64,000 nucleotides of DNA from NCBI RefSeq assembly GCF_003144035.1, contig NZ_QFWT01000003.1, positions 248,001 to 312,000 of the forward strand, written 5' to 3'. The first letter of the stretch is position 1, and the number at the start of each line of letters is the position of its first letter. This DNA comes from Vibrio albus. Its GTDB lineage: Bacteria; Pseudomonadota; Gammaproteobacteria; Enterobacterales; Vibrionaceae. Position numbers and translations under genes: made by a program. Below the pieces are notes generated by a model that was not told where the DNA came from, did no database searches, and saw nothing but the letters and a program-made list of their open reading frames with translations. Of the stretch, positions 17,622 through 26,259 are shown in pieces.

Positions 17622-18440
17622 ATGGAAGAAATTATCCGAGTTGAAAACCTGAAGCTCTATTTTACCTCTGGTGGTGGAGTGTTCCGTAAAGGCTACACCG
17701 TTAAAGCGGTGGATGATGTTTCATTATTCGTCCGCAGAGGAGAGACGCTTGGGTTGGTTGGTGAGTCCGGGTGCGGAAAGAGTTCATTGGGACGGGCTAT
17801 TCTTAAGCTGTATGAGCCTACTGGTGGGCGGATTTTTTTTGAAGGAAAGGATATTACCGAACTCAGTAGCCGTGAAATGCGCCCATTGCGTAAAGACATG
17901 CAGATAGTGTTTCAGGACCCGCTGGAATCGTTAAACCAGCGTCACACAATAGGCATGATCATTGAAGAACCATTTGTTATTCATAATATCGGGTCAAAAG
18001 AAGAAAGGAAAAAGTGGGTTAAGGAGTTATTGGTGAAAGTCGGGTTGCCGGAGAATGCGATCAATCGCTATCCGCATGAGTTCTCCGGTGGACAGAGACA
18101 ACGAATAGGCATTGCGCGGGCGATTGCGTTGAAACCGAAATTACTCATCTGTGATGAATCGGTCTCGGCACTGGATGTGTCTGTACAGGCGCAAATTCTT
18201 AACCTGCTCCTGAAACTTCAGCAAGAGATGGATCTGGCTATGATCTTCATTTCGCACGACCTTTCTGTGGTGCGTCATATTTCTGACCGGGTCGCGGTAA
18301 TGTATTTTGGTGAAATAGTGGAGCACGGCAGCGTAAAGCAAATTTTTGATGCGCCTAAAGCGGAGTACACCCGTAAGTTATTGTCCGCAATTCCGGTTTC
18401 TCATCCCCGTTTGCGTAAAAGAAAACCAGCGAGGGCATAA
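17622..18440 (+). CDS. Peptide ABC transporter ATPase, DppF/OppF-like
   Basis: Second ATPase, 272 residues. Walker A is GESGCGKS (47-54), the Q-loop is IVFQDPLESLNQRHT, the signature is FSGGQRQR, Walker B is LLICDES (Ser in place of the usual Pro after Glu, as in many DppF/OppF proteins), and the switch is ISHDLSV. The C-terminal oligo_HPY part is short (APKAEYTRKLLSAIPV). It ends the operon and is followed at once by a strong terminator. Together with the two permeases and the binding protein it makes a complete importer. Confidence 0.93.
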   Translation: MEEIIRVENLKLYFTSGGGVFRKGYTVKAVDDVSLFVRRGETLGLVGESGCGKSSLGRAILKLYEPTGGRIFFEGKDITELSSREMRPLRKDMQIVFQDPLESLNQRHTIGMIIEEPFVIHNIGSKEERKKWVKELLVKVGLPENAINRYPHEFSGGQRQRIGIARAIALKPKLLICDESVSALDVSVQAQILNLLLKLQQEMDLAMIFISHDLSVVRHISDRVAVMYFGEIVEHGSVKQIFDAPKAEYTRKLLSAIPVSHPRLRKRKPARA

Positions 18441-18442
18441 TA

Positions 18443-18478
18443 AGAGAAGCCACAATGTTGTGGCTTCTCTCAGTATTT
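18443..18478 (+). terminator. Terminator of the peptide ABC operon
   Basis: The inverted repeat AGAGAAGCCACAA / TTGTGGCTTCTCT is followed by CAGTATTTTA. It lies between convergent genes and could also act on the outer-membrane protein gene. Confidence 0.85.
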
Positions 18479-18499
18479 TATCAGGGTAGTGTGCTGTTC

Positions 18500-19042
18500 T
18501 TAGAACTTAAAGCGTGTGGTAAACATGATTTGATCATCGTAGAAACCATTCATGGTTGCTTCAAGGCCAAGGGTAAACAGTTCCGTTGAGTGGAAACGAG
18601 CAAACGCCGTACCTGTAATATCGTCTTCAGTGTCAATATCAACATAGCCAATACGACCACCGACTTCCAGTTGCGGGCCAAGCCATTGGCGAACACCAAT
18701 GTTCAGTTCCATACCGGTTTCCATATCCATGTTGGCGTCGTCGACGATACGAGCCAGCATCTCACCGGTTAAATCTGCCCAGTTATTGATAGGGGCGTGA
18801 AAGCCCAGACCTGCAGCAATATTGTAGTCCTGATCAAACTCAGAATCAGCCCGGACGACAGCGTGAGCATTTGGGTGAACAGATTTGCTAAATGCGCCGC
18901 CGAAAGTGACGGGATCCATACCGATACGAGCCTCGGCATAGTCATAGCTAAAGTTGCTCATAACAGTACGATCGGGATCCTGAGCTGAAAATGCACTGCT
19001 TGATGCCAGCAGAAGGCCAGCGGTAATTAGAATTTTACGCAT
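18500..19042 (-). CDS. Small outer-membrane beta-barrel protein
   Basis: 180 residues from ATG 19042. The N-terminus MRKILITAGLLLASSSAFS is a clear signal peptide with cleavage near SAFSA-QD. The rest alternates polar and hydrophobic residues in short strands (for example FSYDYAEARIGM, YNIAAGLGFHAP, MELNIGVRQW, QLEVGGRIGYVDI, LFTLGLEATMNG) and ends in FTTRFKF, a C-terminal Phe that is recognised by the BAM complex. This fits an eight- or ten-stranded barrel. No family name can be given from the sequence alone; vibrios carry several such proteins of unknown function. The longer frame opening at 19141 is not supported. Confidence 0.8.
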   Translation of the reverse strand: MRKILITAGLLLASSSAFSAQDPDRTVMSNFSYDYAEARIGMDPVTFGGAFSKSVHPNAHAVVRADSEFDQDYNIAAGLGFHAPINNWADLTGEMLARIVDDANMDMETGMELNIGVRQWLGPQLEVGGRIGYVDIDTEDDITGTAFARFHSTELFTLGLEATMNGFYDDQIMFTTRFKF

Positions 19043-19263
19043 AGTAGTAAATAAACCTATATCCTGAATGTTTATCCCTGATGGTGGCATATCTGTTCGC
19101 TGTTGATAAACAGAACCTAACCATACAATGTAAGCCACCAAAAATTTGTCGCTGGTGCTTAGCTTTTCTGTAATTTAGCAAGTTGAATGCCATAAATGCA
19201 TATAGGCTCTCAGTCAGCAAGACTTTATGTTCTATGGCTGGGTTTTTTGTGCTTTATATCACA

Positions 19264-19761
19264 TTATTCACCAAATTGAGTCCGTCTTTCTGCTATAGCG
19301 TCAAATATTTTTACTGTATCCAGTATTTGAGCCCACGGCATCAGATCGGTTTCGTTATCAATAACATATTGGGTGAGCTGCTGTGTCAAAGTTTCGACAA
19401 GCTCATCACCTTTCCAGGGCTTAGCGATGTAGTAATCAAGGCTGGCATTATTGACCGCCTGAATAGTGTCTTCCAGATCGGCCTGGCCGGTCAGCAGAAG
19501 TTTCCTGGCAGAACGGGTTTCGTCATTTTGGTTTAACTCTATTAAAAAGTTAATGCCGTTTTGCTCCGGCATAATGTGGTCACATAAGATAAGAGCCAGT
19601 TTTATGTCATCTTCGGCATATTCTTCAATGACCTCTTTGGCTTCGGCAACGGATTCAGCGCCTTCGACCATAAAATGATCTTCAAAGCCAGAGAGATCCT
19701 GTATAACGCTGTCCAGTACTTCACGTTCATCATCAACGCATAGCATCAGGTATTTTTTCAT
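19264..19761 (-). CDS. Response regulator, receiver domain with short C-terminal tail
   Basis: 165 residues. An intact receiver domain spans about 4-130: acidic pair Asp10-Asp11 (CVDDE), phospho-acceptor Asp61 (LCDHIMP), Thr91 (LLTGQ) and Lys114 (AKPW). No DNA-binding or enzymatic output domain follows, only about 35 residues (WAQILDTVKIFDAIAERRTQF). The last base of its start region overlaps the kinase stop in ATGA, so the two are translationally coupled. It is the likely phosphorylation target of that kinase and may act by protein contact. Confidence 0.9.
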   Translation of the reverse strand: MKKYLMLCVDDEREVLDSVIQDLSGFEDHFMVEGAESVAEAKEVIEEYAEDDIKLALILCDHIMPEQNGINFLIELNQNDETRSARKLLLTGQADLEDTIQAVNNASLDYYIAKPWKGDELVETLTQQLTQYVIDNETDLMPWAQILDTVKIFDAIAERRTQFGE

Positions 19762-21719
19762 GGTCTGTCCTTATCCGTATTGGCAAAGAGAGTGTTTTGT
19801 TCGAAAGGTAGCCAGACGATCATCCGGGTAAATTTACCGGTACGGGATTCAACCTCAATCCAGCCTCCGTGTTGGGCCATTATCTGCTGACAAACGGAAA
19901 GCCCGATTCCCAGCCCGAAATTACCTTCTTTTTTAGTGGTATAATTGAGCTCAAAGATATGCTTCTGTTCTTCCTCCGGAATCCCATGTCCATTGTCTTC
20001 AAACGTGATTTTGGCATATTCCTGACTATTCCGGATAACTGACTCGGTACTGATAGTCAGGCAACCCTTATCAGGGAACGCATCAATGGCATTCGATATC
20101 AGGTTAGTCCAGACTTGCTGTAGTGCAATAGGCAGGCAGGGAATCTCCGGCAAAGGTTGATACTCTTTTATGACCTGATGGCGTTTAAGTTTGTTTTCAA
20201 AGATGACCAGAGTGTCTTCAATACCTTCATGGATATTAACTTTATGCATCTTTTCATCGTCAGGGCGCGCATAGCCTTTAAGACTTTTGACCATGTCCGC
20301 AATTCGTTTGGCACATACCTGGATGGAGCGTAAGGTCGAACCGGCTACGTGGTATTTTTCCAGCCCGCTGATGGTATTCGCCAAATTGCCGGTTTCTTTA
20401 CCCAATTGAATCACTTCGTCCAGATCGCCATGCAGATCCAACTGAACAATTTTCTTCGCTAACTGCTTATCGCCAACCTTGGGAATAATGGCTTTACTCT
20501 GTTGACGGATTTCCGAAGTCGACATCGGCCGGGCGTGCATCGATTCCGTCAAAATGTGAGCACCCAGCTCCTGGTGAGAGCCTGGAAGCGGGGAGTGAAT
20601 AAGTTCATCTATTTTTGAAGTCAATGTTTCTGCACCACGCAGAATAGCCGCGATTGGGTTATTCAGTTCATGGGCCACACCAGCCACCAACTGGCCTAAC
20701 ATCGCCATTTTTTCTTTTTCCACTAATTGCTGATGGGCGTTTTCCAGTGACTCGAGTGTTTTCTGCAGCTCAAGTTTTGTATTGATATTTCTTTGCAGGC
20801 GTCGATTAAAGTGACGCAGTAGCAGGTTAGTAAACAGAGGCAACAGTTCACTGTTTGTATGCATGACCTGGAAAAAAATCGCTTTGTCTAATTTGATCAC
20901 TTTGGTCCGGGTCAGTGTGACGCCCGTAGAAAAAGAATTTTCTCCCGTGACAAAAGACATGCCTCCGACAATGTTTCCTTTTGTATGCCGGACTACTTCC
21001 CGCTGTATTCCGGCTTCGTCTTTCTTATACAGTGCGACATCACCTTCGACAATAAACCAAAGGAATTCGTTTGGTTCTCCTTCAACGGTCAGTAAATGAT
21101 CCGGGGAATAAGTGCGGCATGCATTGGTTTCGTCTTTTTCAGAAAAAAACTTCAGCAGGGCTCCAATCACTTTGTCTGTCAGATAGGAATCACTGAGTTT
21201 GTGAAAGTCATGAATAAACCCTGCCTGATAAGAACTGACTTTTTTATTGATGTGGGCATCCAATATACGAGGCTGATCCAATACAGAGCTGTAATACAGC
21301 CAGTCTTCATTTTTAAGGCCGAGTATATAGGTTGTCAGTTCTTTTTTGACGGTGTCGAGTAAGGTGTTTGGCGCGAGAGGTTTCGTCAGGCAATGATCAA
21401 GGCGGCCTTCATTGACAGCATTCAGAATACTGTTGATATTTTCTTCGTCACTGATCAGTACTTTTCTGGCATTTCTTGTATGCGGAGCTTTATCCAGTTG
21501 GATTAGAAACTCAGCGCCATCCAGATCACCGTTGGATGTGGTAATAGCCATGGCAACGGTTTGCTCCCGGCTTTGAACATAGTCCAACGTCTGTTCGGCC
21601 TCTTCGATGGAGTCGAGACAGCAGATATCAAAGTGAGTCGCAAGAGGGGCGAGTTCAGTCCTCAGTTTTTCAACCGCAACCGGATCATTATCTAAGTAGA
21701 GTAAAACGTATGGATTCAC
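19758..21719 (-). CDS. Histidine kinase with N-terminal pseudo-receiver and cyclic-nucleotide-binding-like domain
   Basis: 653-residue soluble kinase with no membrane segments. Domains: an N-terminal receiver fold (about 4-130), a Crp-type cNMP-binding-like domain (about 175-310; FLWFIVEGDVALYKK, GNIVGGMSFVTGENSF), a coiled coil (about 310-340), HisKA with the phosphorylated His350 in GVAHELNNPIAAI, and HATPase (NLISNAIDAF, EDNGHGIP, FGLGIGLSVCQQI). In the receiver, alignment with the partner regulator puts Thr60 where the phosphorylated Asp should be, while Lys113 and Ser90 remain. It is thus a pseudo-receiver and cannot be phosphorylated in the normal way. It overlaps the downstream response regulator gene by four bases. 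Confidence 0.9.
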   Translation of the reverse strand: MNPYVLLYLDNDPVAVEKLRTELAPLATHFDICCLDSIEEAEQTLDYVQSREQTVAMAITTSNGDLDGAEFLIQLDKAPHTRNARKVLISDEENINSILNAVNEGRLDHCLTKPLAPNTLLDTVKKELTTYILGLKNEDWLYYSSVLDQPRILDAHINKKVSSYQAGFIHDFHKLSDSYLTDKVIGALLKFFSEKDETNACRTYSPDHLLTVEGEPNEFLWFIVEGDVALYKKDEAGIQREVVRHTKGNIVGGMSFVTGENSFSTGVTLTRTKVIKLDKAIFFQVMHTNSELLPLFTNLLLRHFNRRLQRNINTKLELQKTLESLENAHQQLVEKEKMAMLGQLVAGVAHELNNPIAAILRGAETLTSKIDELIHSPLPGSHQELGAHILTESMHARPMSTSEIRQQSKAIIPKVGDKQLAKKIVQLDLHGDLDEVIQLGKETGNLANTISGLEKYHVAGSTLRSIQVCAKRIADMVKSLKGYARPDDEKMHKVNIHEGIEDTLVIFENKLKRHQVIKEYQPLPEIPCLPIALQQVWTNLISNAIDAFPDKGCLTISTESVIRNSQEYAKITFEDNGHGIPEEEQKHIFELNYTTKKEGNFGLGIGLSVCQQIMAQHGGWIEVESRTGKFTRMIVWLPFEQNTLFANTDKDRP

Positions 21720-21950
21720 ACTAACCTCAATACAGTTTTACTGTCACTTTAGCAAGTTTCAGGCGTTTGGGAGGATATATGGTTAAAAATATGATCTGTT
21801 TTGTGGTTTTACTCAGAAAAGGCTGATTTGCCTCAAATTTTTATCTTTATCTGTTTTTTCAGCATAAGGGTGTTATCCCCTTAAGAGTTTCTATAGACTG
21901 GGCTTAATCGAGCCGGGCTGGCTCAACGTTCAGATAATGAGAAAGATGTT

Positions 21951-23195
21951 ATGCAGCAATTGAAAAGAATAGGTGCAATAGGCGGTACGGTGGCATTAAT
22001 TGCCTGCTGGCCCCTGGCTGTCGGTCAGATTGGGCAGACATTATTGAGTGATGGTATTGCAGAACTGCAGAAGCAGAATAATGGTTATTCGGCTGAGTTA
22101 GTCAGTTATGAGCGAGGGTATCTGTCTTCTGTTGCAGTCACCCGGTATTCAGTCACTGATCCGGAGACGAAGCACAAGTTGTTGAGTGATGGACTGCCCT
22201 CAGAAATGACACTAAAGCATACGATCAACCATGGGGTGATGAATCTTACAGCGGAAACGGTTCCTGTTGGCGTTCCTGAGTTGCCAGCGGTGCTGCATAC
22301 CACGACACAGTTGAACGGGAATACAACGTTTGAGCTGGACATGGATACTATCAATCGTTCTTATGATGACGGCAGTGTCGTTGCGATAACTCAGCCGGAG
22401 CTCAGTGGTAAAGCCTCCGTTTTAGGGGAAGTCAGTTTTACTCTGGATATCCCTCTGGTGCAACTGAAGTTCGCGAATGGGGATACTCTGACTTTGACGG
22501 AATTAAAAGGAACGGGTGACGGGAAAAGAGAATATGGTTTTTGGCTGGGCTCTCATCAGTTTGACCTGAAAAAGGTAGCCCTGCTGGCTAAAGGCAACGG
22601 ACCTGTATTTCAGGGAGAAGAGTTCAGTTACCGGATTCACTCTGAAAAAGACAAGCTTACCGGAAAAATAGACTCTAATCATATCCTTAAAGGAAGCAGA
22701 CTGGTTTCAGGCGATGGCATGGTAGATAAAGCTCAACTGGATATGACCTGGGGGGCATTAGACGCAAAAACAATGCAGGTATTGAGTCAGCTAAATCATA
22801 ACGATCATGTACAACGAAATGCTGCAATTGATGAGTTTCTGAGTAAAGGGCTCTATTTCTCGGTGAATAACATGCAGGTATCGATTGGTGACGGCCGGTT
22901 TGATTCGGATTTGAAATTGACCTTACCGGAAGGGATAGCGCATGTCAGTGAGGATATCGGTAAGGTGTTCTCTGAGCTGAAAGGCAATGTCAATACCTTC
23001 ATTTCTCATGAAATGGTTAAACAGTACCCTTATATCAAGCAGGGGCTGGATGAGTTAATTATTATGGAAATGGCAACAGAAACTGACAAGGGTATTGAGA
23101 TTCATGCTGATATCAGCCAGGGAAGTTTAGAGTTTGAAAATGGTCAAAAGGTGCCACTATTTCCTTTGTTATTACCGATGTTTTTCCATCAGTAA
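21951..23195 (+). CDS. DUF945 (YdgA-like) protein
   Basis: 414 residues. One hydrophobic N-terminal segment (IGAIGGTVALIACWPLAVG) serves as signal anchor or signal peptide, so the rest is probably periplasmic. The family features are YERGYLSS near residue 55, repeated beta-rich stretches, and the C-terminal NGQKVPLFPLLLPMF. DUF945/YdgA proteins are widespread in gammaproteobacteria with no settled function. It stands alone between the divergent kinase gene and serC and has its own terminator. Confidence 0.85.
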   Translation: MQQLKRIGAIGGTVALIACWPLAVGQIGQTLLSDGIAELQKQNNGYSAELVSYERGYLSSVAVTRYSVTDPETKHKLLSDGLPSEMTLKHTINHGVMNLTAETVPVGVPELPAVLHTTTQLNGNTTFELDMDTINRSYDDGSVVAITQPELSGKASVLGEVSFTLDIPLVQLKFANGDTLTLTELKGTGDGKREYGFWLGSHQFDLKKVALLAKGNGPVFQGEEFSYRIHSEKDKLTGKIDSNHILKGSRLVSGDGMVDKAQLDMTWGALDAKTMQVLSQLNHNDHVQRNAAIDEFLSKGLYFSVNNMQVSIGDGRFDSDLKLTLPEGIAHVSEDIGKVFSELKGNVNTFISHEMVKQYPYIKQGLDELIIMEMATETDKGIEIHADISQGSLEFENGQKVPLFPLLLPMFFHQ

Positions 23196-23222
23196 AACCA
23201 CAAAATATTGCTTTTTATACGC

Positions 23223-23247
23223 AGAGGTCTTCGGACCTCTTTTTTTA
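23223..23247 (+). terminator. Terminator of the DUF945 gene
   Basis: AGAGGTC-TTCG-GACCTCT followed by seven T: a textbook intrinsic terminator with a UUCG tetraloop. Confidence 0.93.
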
Positions 23248-23369
23248 TACTTTTTCTATACTGAAAAACGTGGTATTACTTGCGGTAGCTTATTCTTTTT
23301 GTCAACCCAAAGGATAAAAATTAAGCGGACCCTATCACAAAATTCATTTTAGCAGGAGCAATCGCCACC

Positions 23370-24452
23370 ATGGATACGATTTATAATTTCAGTGCAGGAC
23401 CAGCAAAACTACCCGAGCCAGTAATGAAACAAGCACAGTCGGAGCTGGTTAACTGGAATGGGCTTGGCACATCCGTAATGGAAATCAGCCACCGTAGTAA
23501 AGAATTTATTCAGGTGGCAGAAGAGGCGGAACAAGATCTGCGTGATTTATATAAGATTCCGGACAACTATAAAGTGCTTTTCTGTCAGGGTGGTGCCCGC
23601 GCTCAGTTTGCTGCCGTACCGCTTAACCTGCTAGGGGAAGCAAAAACAGCGACTTATATTGATGGTGGCTACTGGGCTGAGAGTGCGATTGCCGAAGCGA
23701 AAAAGTATTGTGAACCGGACGTTTTTGTTGCTAAGACAGAAAAAGATGGAAAAACGGCTATTTTACCGGCAGATCAGTGGAAAATTTCTGAAGATGCTGC
23801 TTATGTGCATTTCTGCCCGAATGAGACCATCGACGGTATTGAAATTAATGACTTACCGGTAACGGATAAGCCGATTGTTGCGGATATGTCTTCAACGATT
23901 CTTTCCCGTGAAATTGACGTTTCTAAGTATGCCGTGATCTACGCGGGTGCACAGAAAAATATCGGACCTGCTGGTATCTGCATTGCTATCGTTCGCGATG
24001 ACATGCTGGGTCTGGCAAGAAAAGTTCTGCCGAGCGTGCTGGATTATAAAGTACTGGCGGAAAAAGATTCTATGTTCAACACACCACCAACCTTTGCCTG
24101 GTACCTGTCTGGCCTGGTATTTAAATGGCTGAAAGGTATCGGTGGTGTTGCTGCTATCGAAAAGATTAACCGTGAAAAAGCGGCTTTGCTGTATGACTAC
24201 ATTGATCAGTCACCGTTTTACAAAAATGGCATTCACCCGGATAACCGCTCTCTGATGAATGTACCATTCCAACTGGAAAAACCGGAACTGGATGCCGCTT
24301 TCCTGGAGCAGGCTGAGGCTGAGGGACTGGTTGCGCTGAAAGGTCACCGCGCTGTTGGTGGTATGCGCGCTTCTATCTACAATGCAATGCCGTTGGAAGG
24401 TGTGGCAGCGCTGGTTGAGTTTATGAAGAAGTTTGAAGCGGCAAATGCTTAA
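23370..24452 (+). CDS. serC: Phosphoserine aminotransferase
   Basis: PLP enzyme that converts 3-phosphohydroxypyruvate and glutamate to phosphoserine; it also acts in pyridoxal phosphate synthesis. 360 residues, the standard SerC length. FSAGPAKLP opens the protein, GGARAQF lies in the cofactor region, and the Schiff-base lysine is Lys196 in [17 protein letters not shown] and the C-terminal [16 protein letters not shown] are substrate-binding hallmarks. An AGGAG site lies 13 bp before the ATG. In enterics serC is followed by aroA; here a terminator and the convergent cydC follow. Confidence 0.97.
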   Translation: MDTIYNFSAGPAKLPEPVMKQAQSELVNWNGLGTSVMEISHRSKEFIQVAEEAEQDLRDLYKIPDNYKVLFCQGGARAQFAAVPLNLLGEAKTATYIDGGYWAESAIAEAKKYCEPDVFVAKTEKDGKTAILPADQWKISEDAAYVHFCPNETIDGIEINDLPVTDKPIVADMSSTILSREIDVSKYAVIYAGAQKNIGPAGICIAIVRDDMLGLARKVLPSVLDYKVLAEKDSMFNTPPTFAWYLSGLVFKWLKGIGGVAAIEKINREKAALLYDYIDQSPFYKNGIHPDNRSLMNVPFQLEKPELDAAFLEQAEAEGLVALKGHRAVGGMRASIYNAMPLEGVAALVEFMKKFEAANA

Positions 24453-24491
24453 TTAACGACTTCTTATATGTAACAACGTGATAAACAATAG

Positions 24492-24520
24492 AAAAGGCGG
24501 GAATTCCCGCCTTTTTCTTT
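24492..24520. terminator. Bidirectional terminator between serC and cydC
   Basis: The palindrome AAAAGGCGGG-AATT-CCCGCCTTTT is followed by more T on the + strand, with A residues giving T on the - strand. Confidence 0.92.
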
Positions 24521-24534
24521 TTGGTTTTGCTGAA

Positions 24535-26259
24535 TTACAATGTTTGATGTAACTGGTGGTAACGACCCTTTGCATTCAGTAATGCCTGATGGGTTCCAGA
24601 CTCAACAATCTGCCCGGCTTCTATCAGACAGATATGGTCCATGTTGCTCAGGTTAACCAGACGGTGGGTAATAAAGATAACGGTTTTATCCACGGTATGT
24701 CGGTTTAACAGCGCCATAATTTGCTGTTCTGTCCCTTTATCCAGACCCTCGGTCGGCTCATCCAGTAGCATTATAGGAGCGTTACGCAGCAACGCCCGGG
24801 CAATACCTATTCTGCGTTTTTCACCACCGGACAATTGTCTGCCTCCGTCTCCGAGCCAGTTATCTAACCCGGCATCTTCCAGCAGTGTCTGGAGTCCGAC
24901 GTGACACAGCACCTCTTCCAGTTCGGTATCAGAAGCGGTTGGTTTGGCCATATGGAGGTTATCTCGCAAAGAGCCGTTGAGAATATCGACCCGCTGACTG
25001 ACCACTGAGATCGTATCTCTGAGGGTGGGCTCATCAATGTCTCTTAGCGGTGTTCCCGCGATGGAGACCAAGCCCTGGCTAACATCCCAGTACCGGCAAA
25101 GTAGCTGGATAAGTGTTGATTTACCTGAGCCGGTTTTACCCAATATGGCTAACTTATCCCCGGCATTGACAGACAAATTAATATTATTCAGTACGTTACT
25201 CTGACTGTCCGGATAAGAAAAAGAGACATCCTTAAAGTCGATGTGACAGCGATCAGACTTCAGGGCTCCGGACTGAGGGAATATCACATCAGGTTCACCT
25301 TGCGTAATTTCATTTAAGCGTCGTGCTGACGTGAGCGTCTGGCCCAGGTGCTGGAAAGCACCGGCAATAGGCATCAGCAGCTCAAAGCTGGCCATCGTTG
25401 CGAACGCTATCATAGCAATCAGAGGATCTGGCGTATTTCCACCCACACCATCAGCCGCCAGCCAGACGATCACTGTCAGAGCTAAGCCATTGGTCAGCAT
25501 CAACATGGCGCTGGCAAGCCCGGTCAGATTTGCATTGATAAATTGATTTGCCAGTAATTTCTGTTGTGTATCCAGTAGGGCATCCAGGTAACGCTTTTCG
25601 GCACCAAACAGTACCAGTTCACTGTGCCCTTCCAGCCAGTCAAGGGTAGAAACCCGCAGGGAAGAGGTGTGCAGGGTTAGCGCCTGACCATTGTGTTTAC
25701 CCAGTCGGTAGAAAAGTATCGGCCAGGTTAGCAACATAATAGTGAGTATCGTCCCCAGTGCCAGACCGATGGTAAGGTCGAAGAAACAGAGAAACAGAGT
25801 GAGACTTAATATGCCGAATATGCCGATAACGACGGGGCTGACCAGTCGTAGATAGACGTGATCCATCGCATCTACATCGGCCACCAGTCGATTCAACAGG
25901 TCACCATCCCGGAGTCCGGAGAGTCTGCCGGGTATTAACGGAGCGAGTTTTCGGAAAAAGAATACCCGTAAATCGGTCAGTAATTTAAAGGTTGCATTAT
26001 GGCTGACGACTCTGTCTCCCCAGCGACCAGCAGTCCGCCAGATAGCAAACCCTCGTACGCCACCACCCGGTAACATATAGTTGAAGGTTTCTTTGGCGAT
26101 AGTCAGCCCCGCAACAGCAGCAGCAGAAATAAACCAGCCCGAGAGTGTGAGCAGGCCAATAGAAGCAAATAGTGTTGCAAACGCTAGTAGCATACCCAGC
26201 GACAGGCTGAACCAGTGCTTTTTATACAGTTTCAGAAAAGGAATTAACTCACGCATCAA
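24535..26259 (-). CDS. cydC: Thiol exporter / cytochrome bd assembly ABC subunit CydC
   Basis: Half of the heterodimeric CydDC exporter, which moves glutathione and cysteine to the periplasm and is needed for assembly of cytochrome bd oxidase. 574 residues: six membrane helices (about 15-310; GMLLAFATLFASIGLLTLSGWFI split across helix 1, WRTAGRWGDRVVSHNATFKLL in the loop) and an ABC domain with Walker A GKTGSGKS, signature LSGGEKRR, Walker B IMLLDEPTEGLD and ITHRL. The start at 26259 overlaps the cydD end by 11 bp, so the genes are coupled. Order trxB-cydD-cydC is that of E. coli. Confidence 0.95.
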   Translation of the reverse strand: MMRELIPFLKLYKKHWFSLSLGMLLAFATLFASIGLLTLSGWFISAAAVAGLTIAKETFNYMLPGGGVRGFAIWRTAGRWGDRVVSHNATFKLLTDLRVFFFRKLAPLIPGRLSGLRDGDLLNRLVADVDAMDHVYLRLVSPVVIGIFGILSLTLFLCFFDLTIGLALGTILTIMLLTWPILFYRLGKHNGQALTLHTSSLRVSTLDWLEGHSELVLFGAEKRYLDALLDTQQKLLANQFINANLTGLASAMLMLTNGLALTVIVWLAADGVGGNTPDPLIAMIAFATMASFELLMPIAGAFQHLGQTLTSARRLNEITQGEPDVIFPQSGALKSDRCHIDFKDVSFSYPDSQSNVLNNINLSVNAGDKLAILGKTGSGKSTLIQLLCRYWDVSQGLVSIAGTPLRDIDEPTLRDTISVVSQRVDILNGSLRDNLHMAKPTASDTELEEVLCHVGLQTLLEDAGLDNWLGDGGRQLSGGEKRRIGIARALLRNAPIMLLDEPTEGLDKGTEQQIMALLNRHTVDKTVIFITHRLVNLSNMDHICLIEAGQIVESGTHQALLNAKGRYHQLHQTL

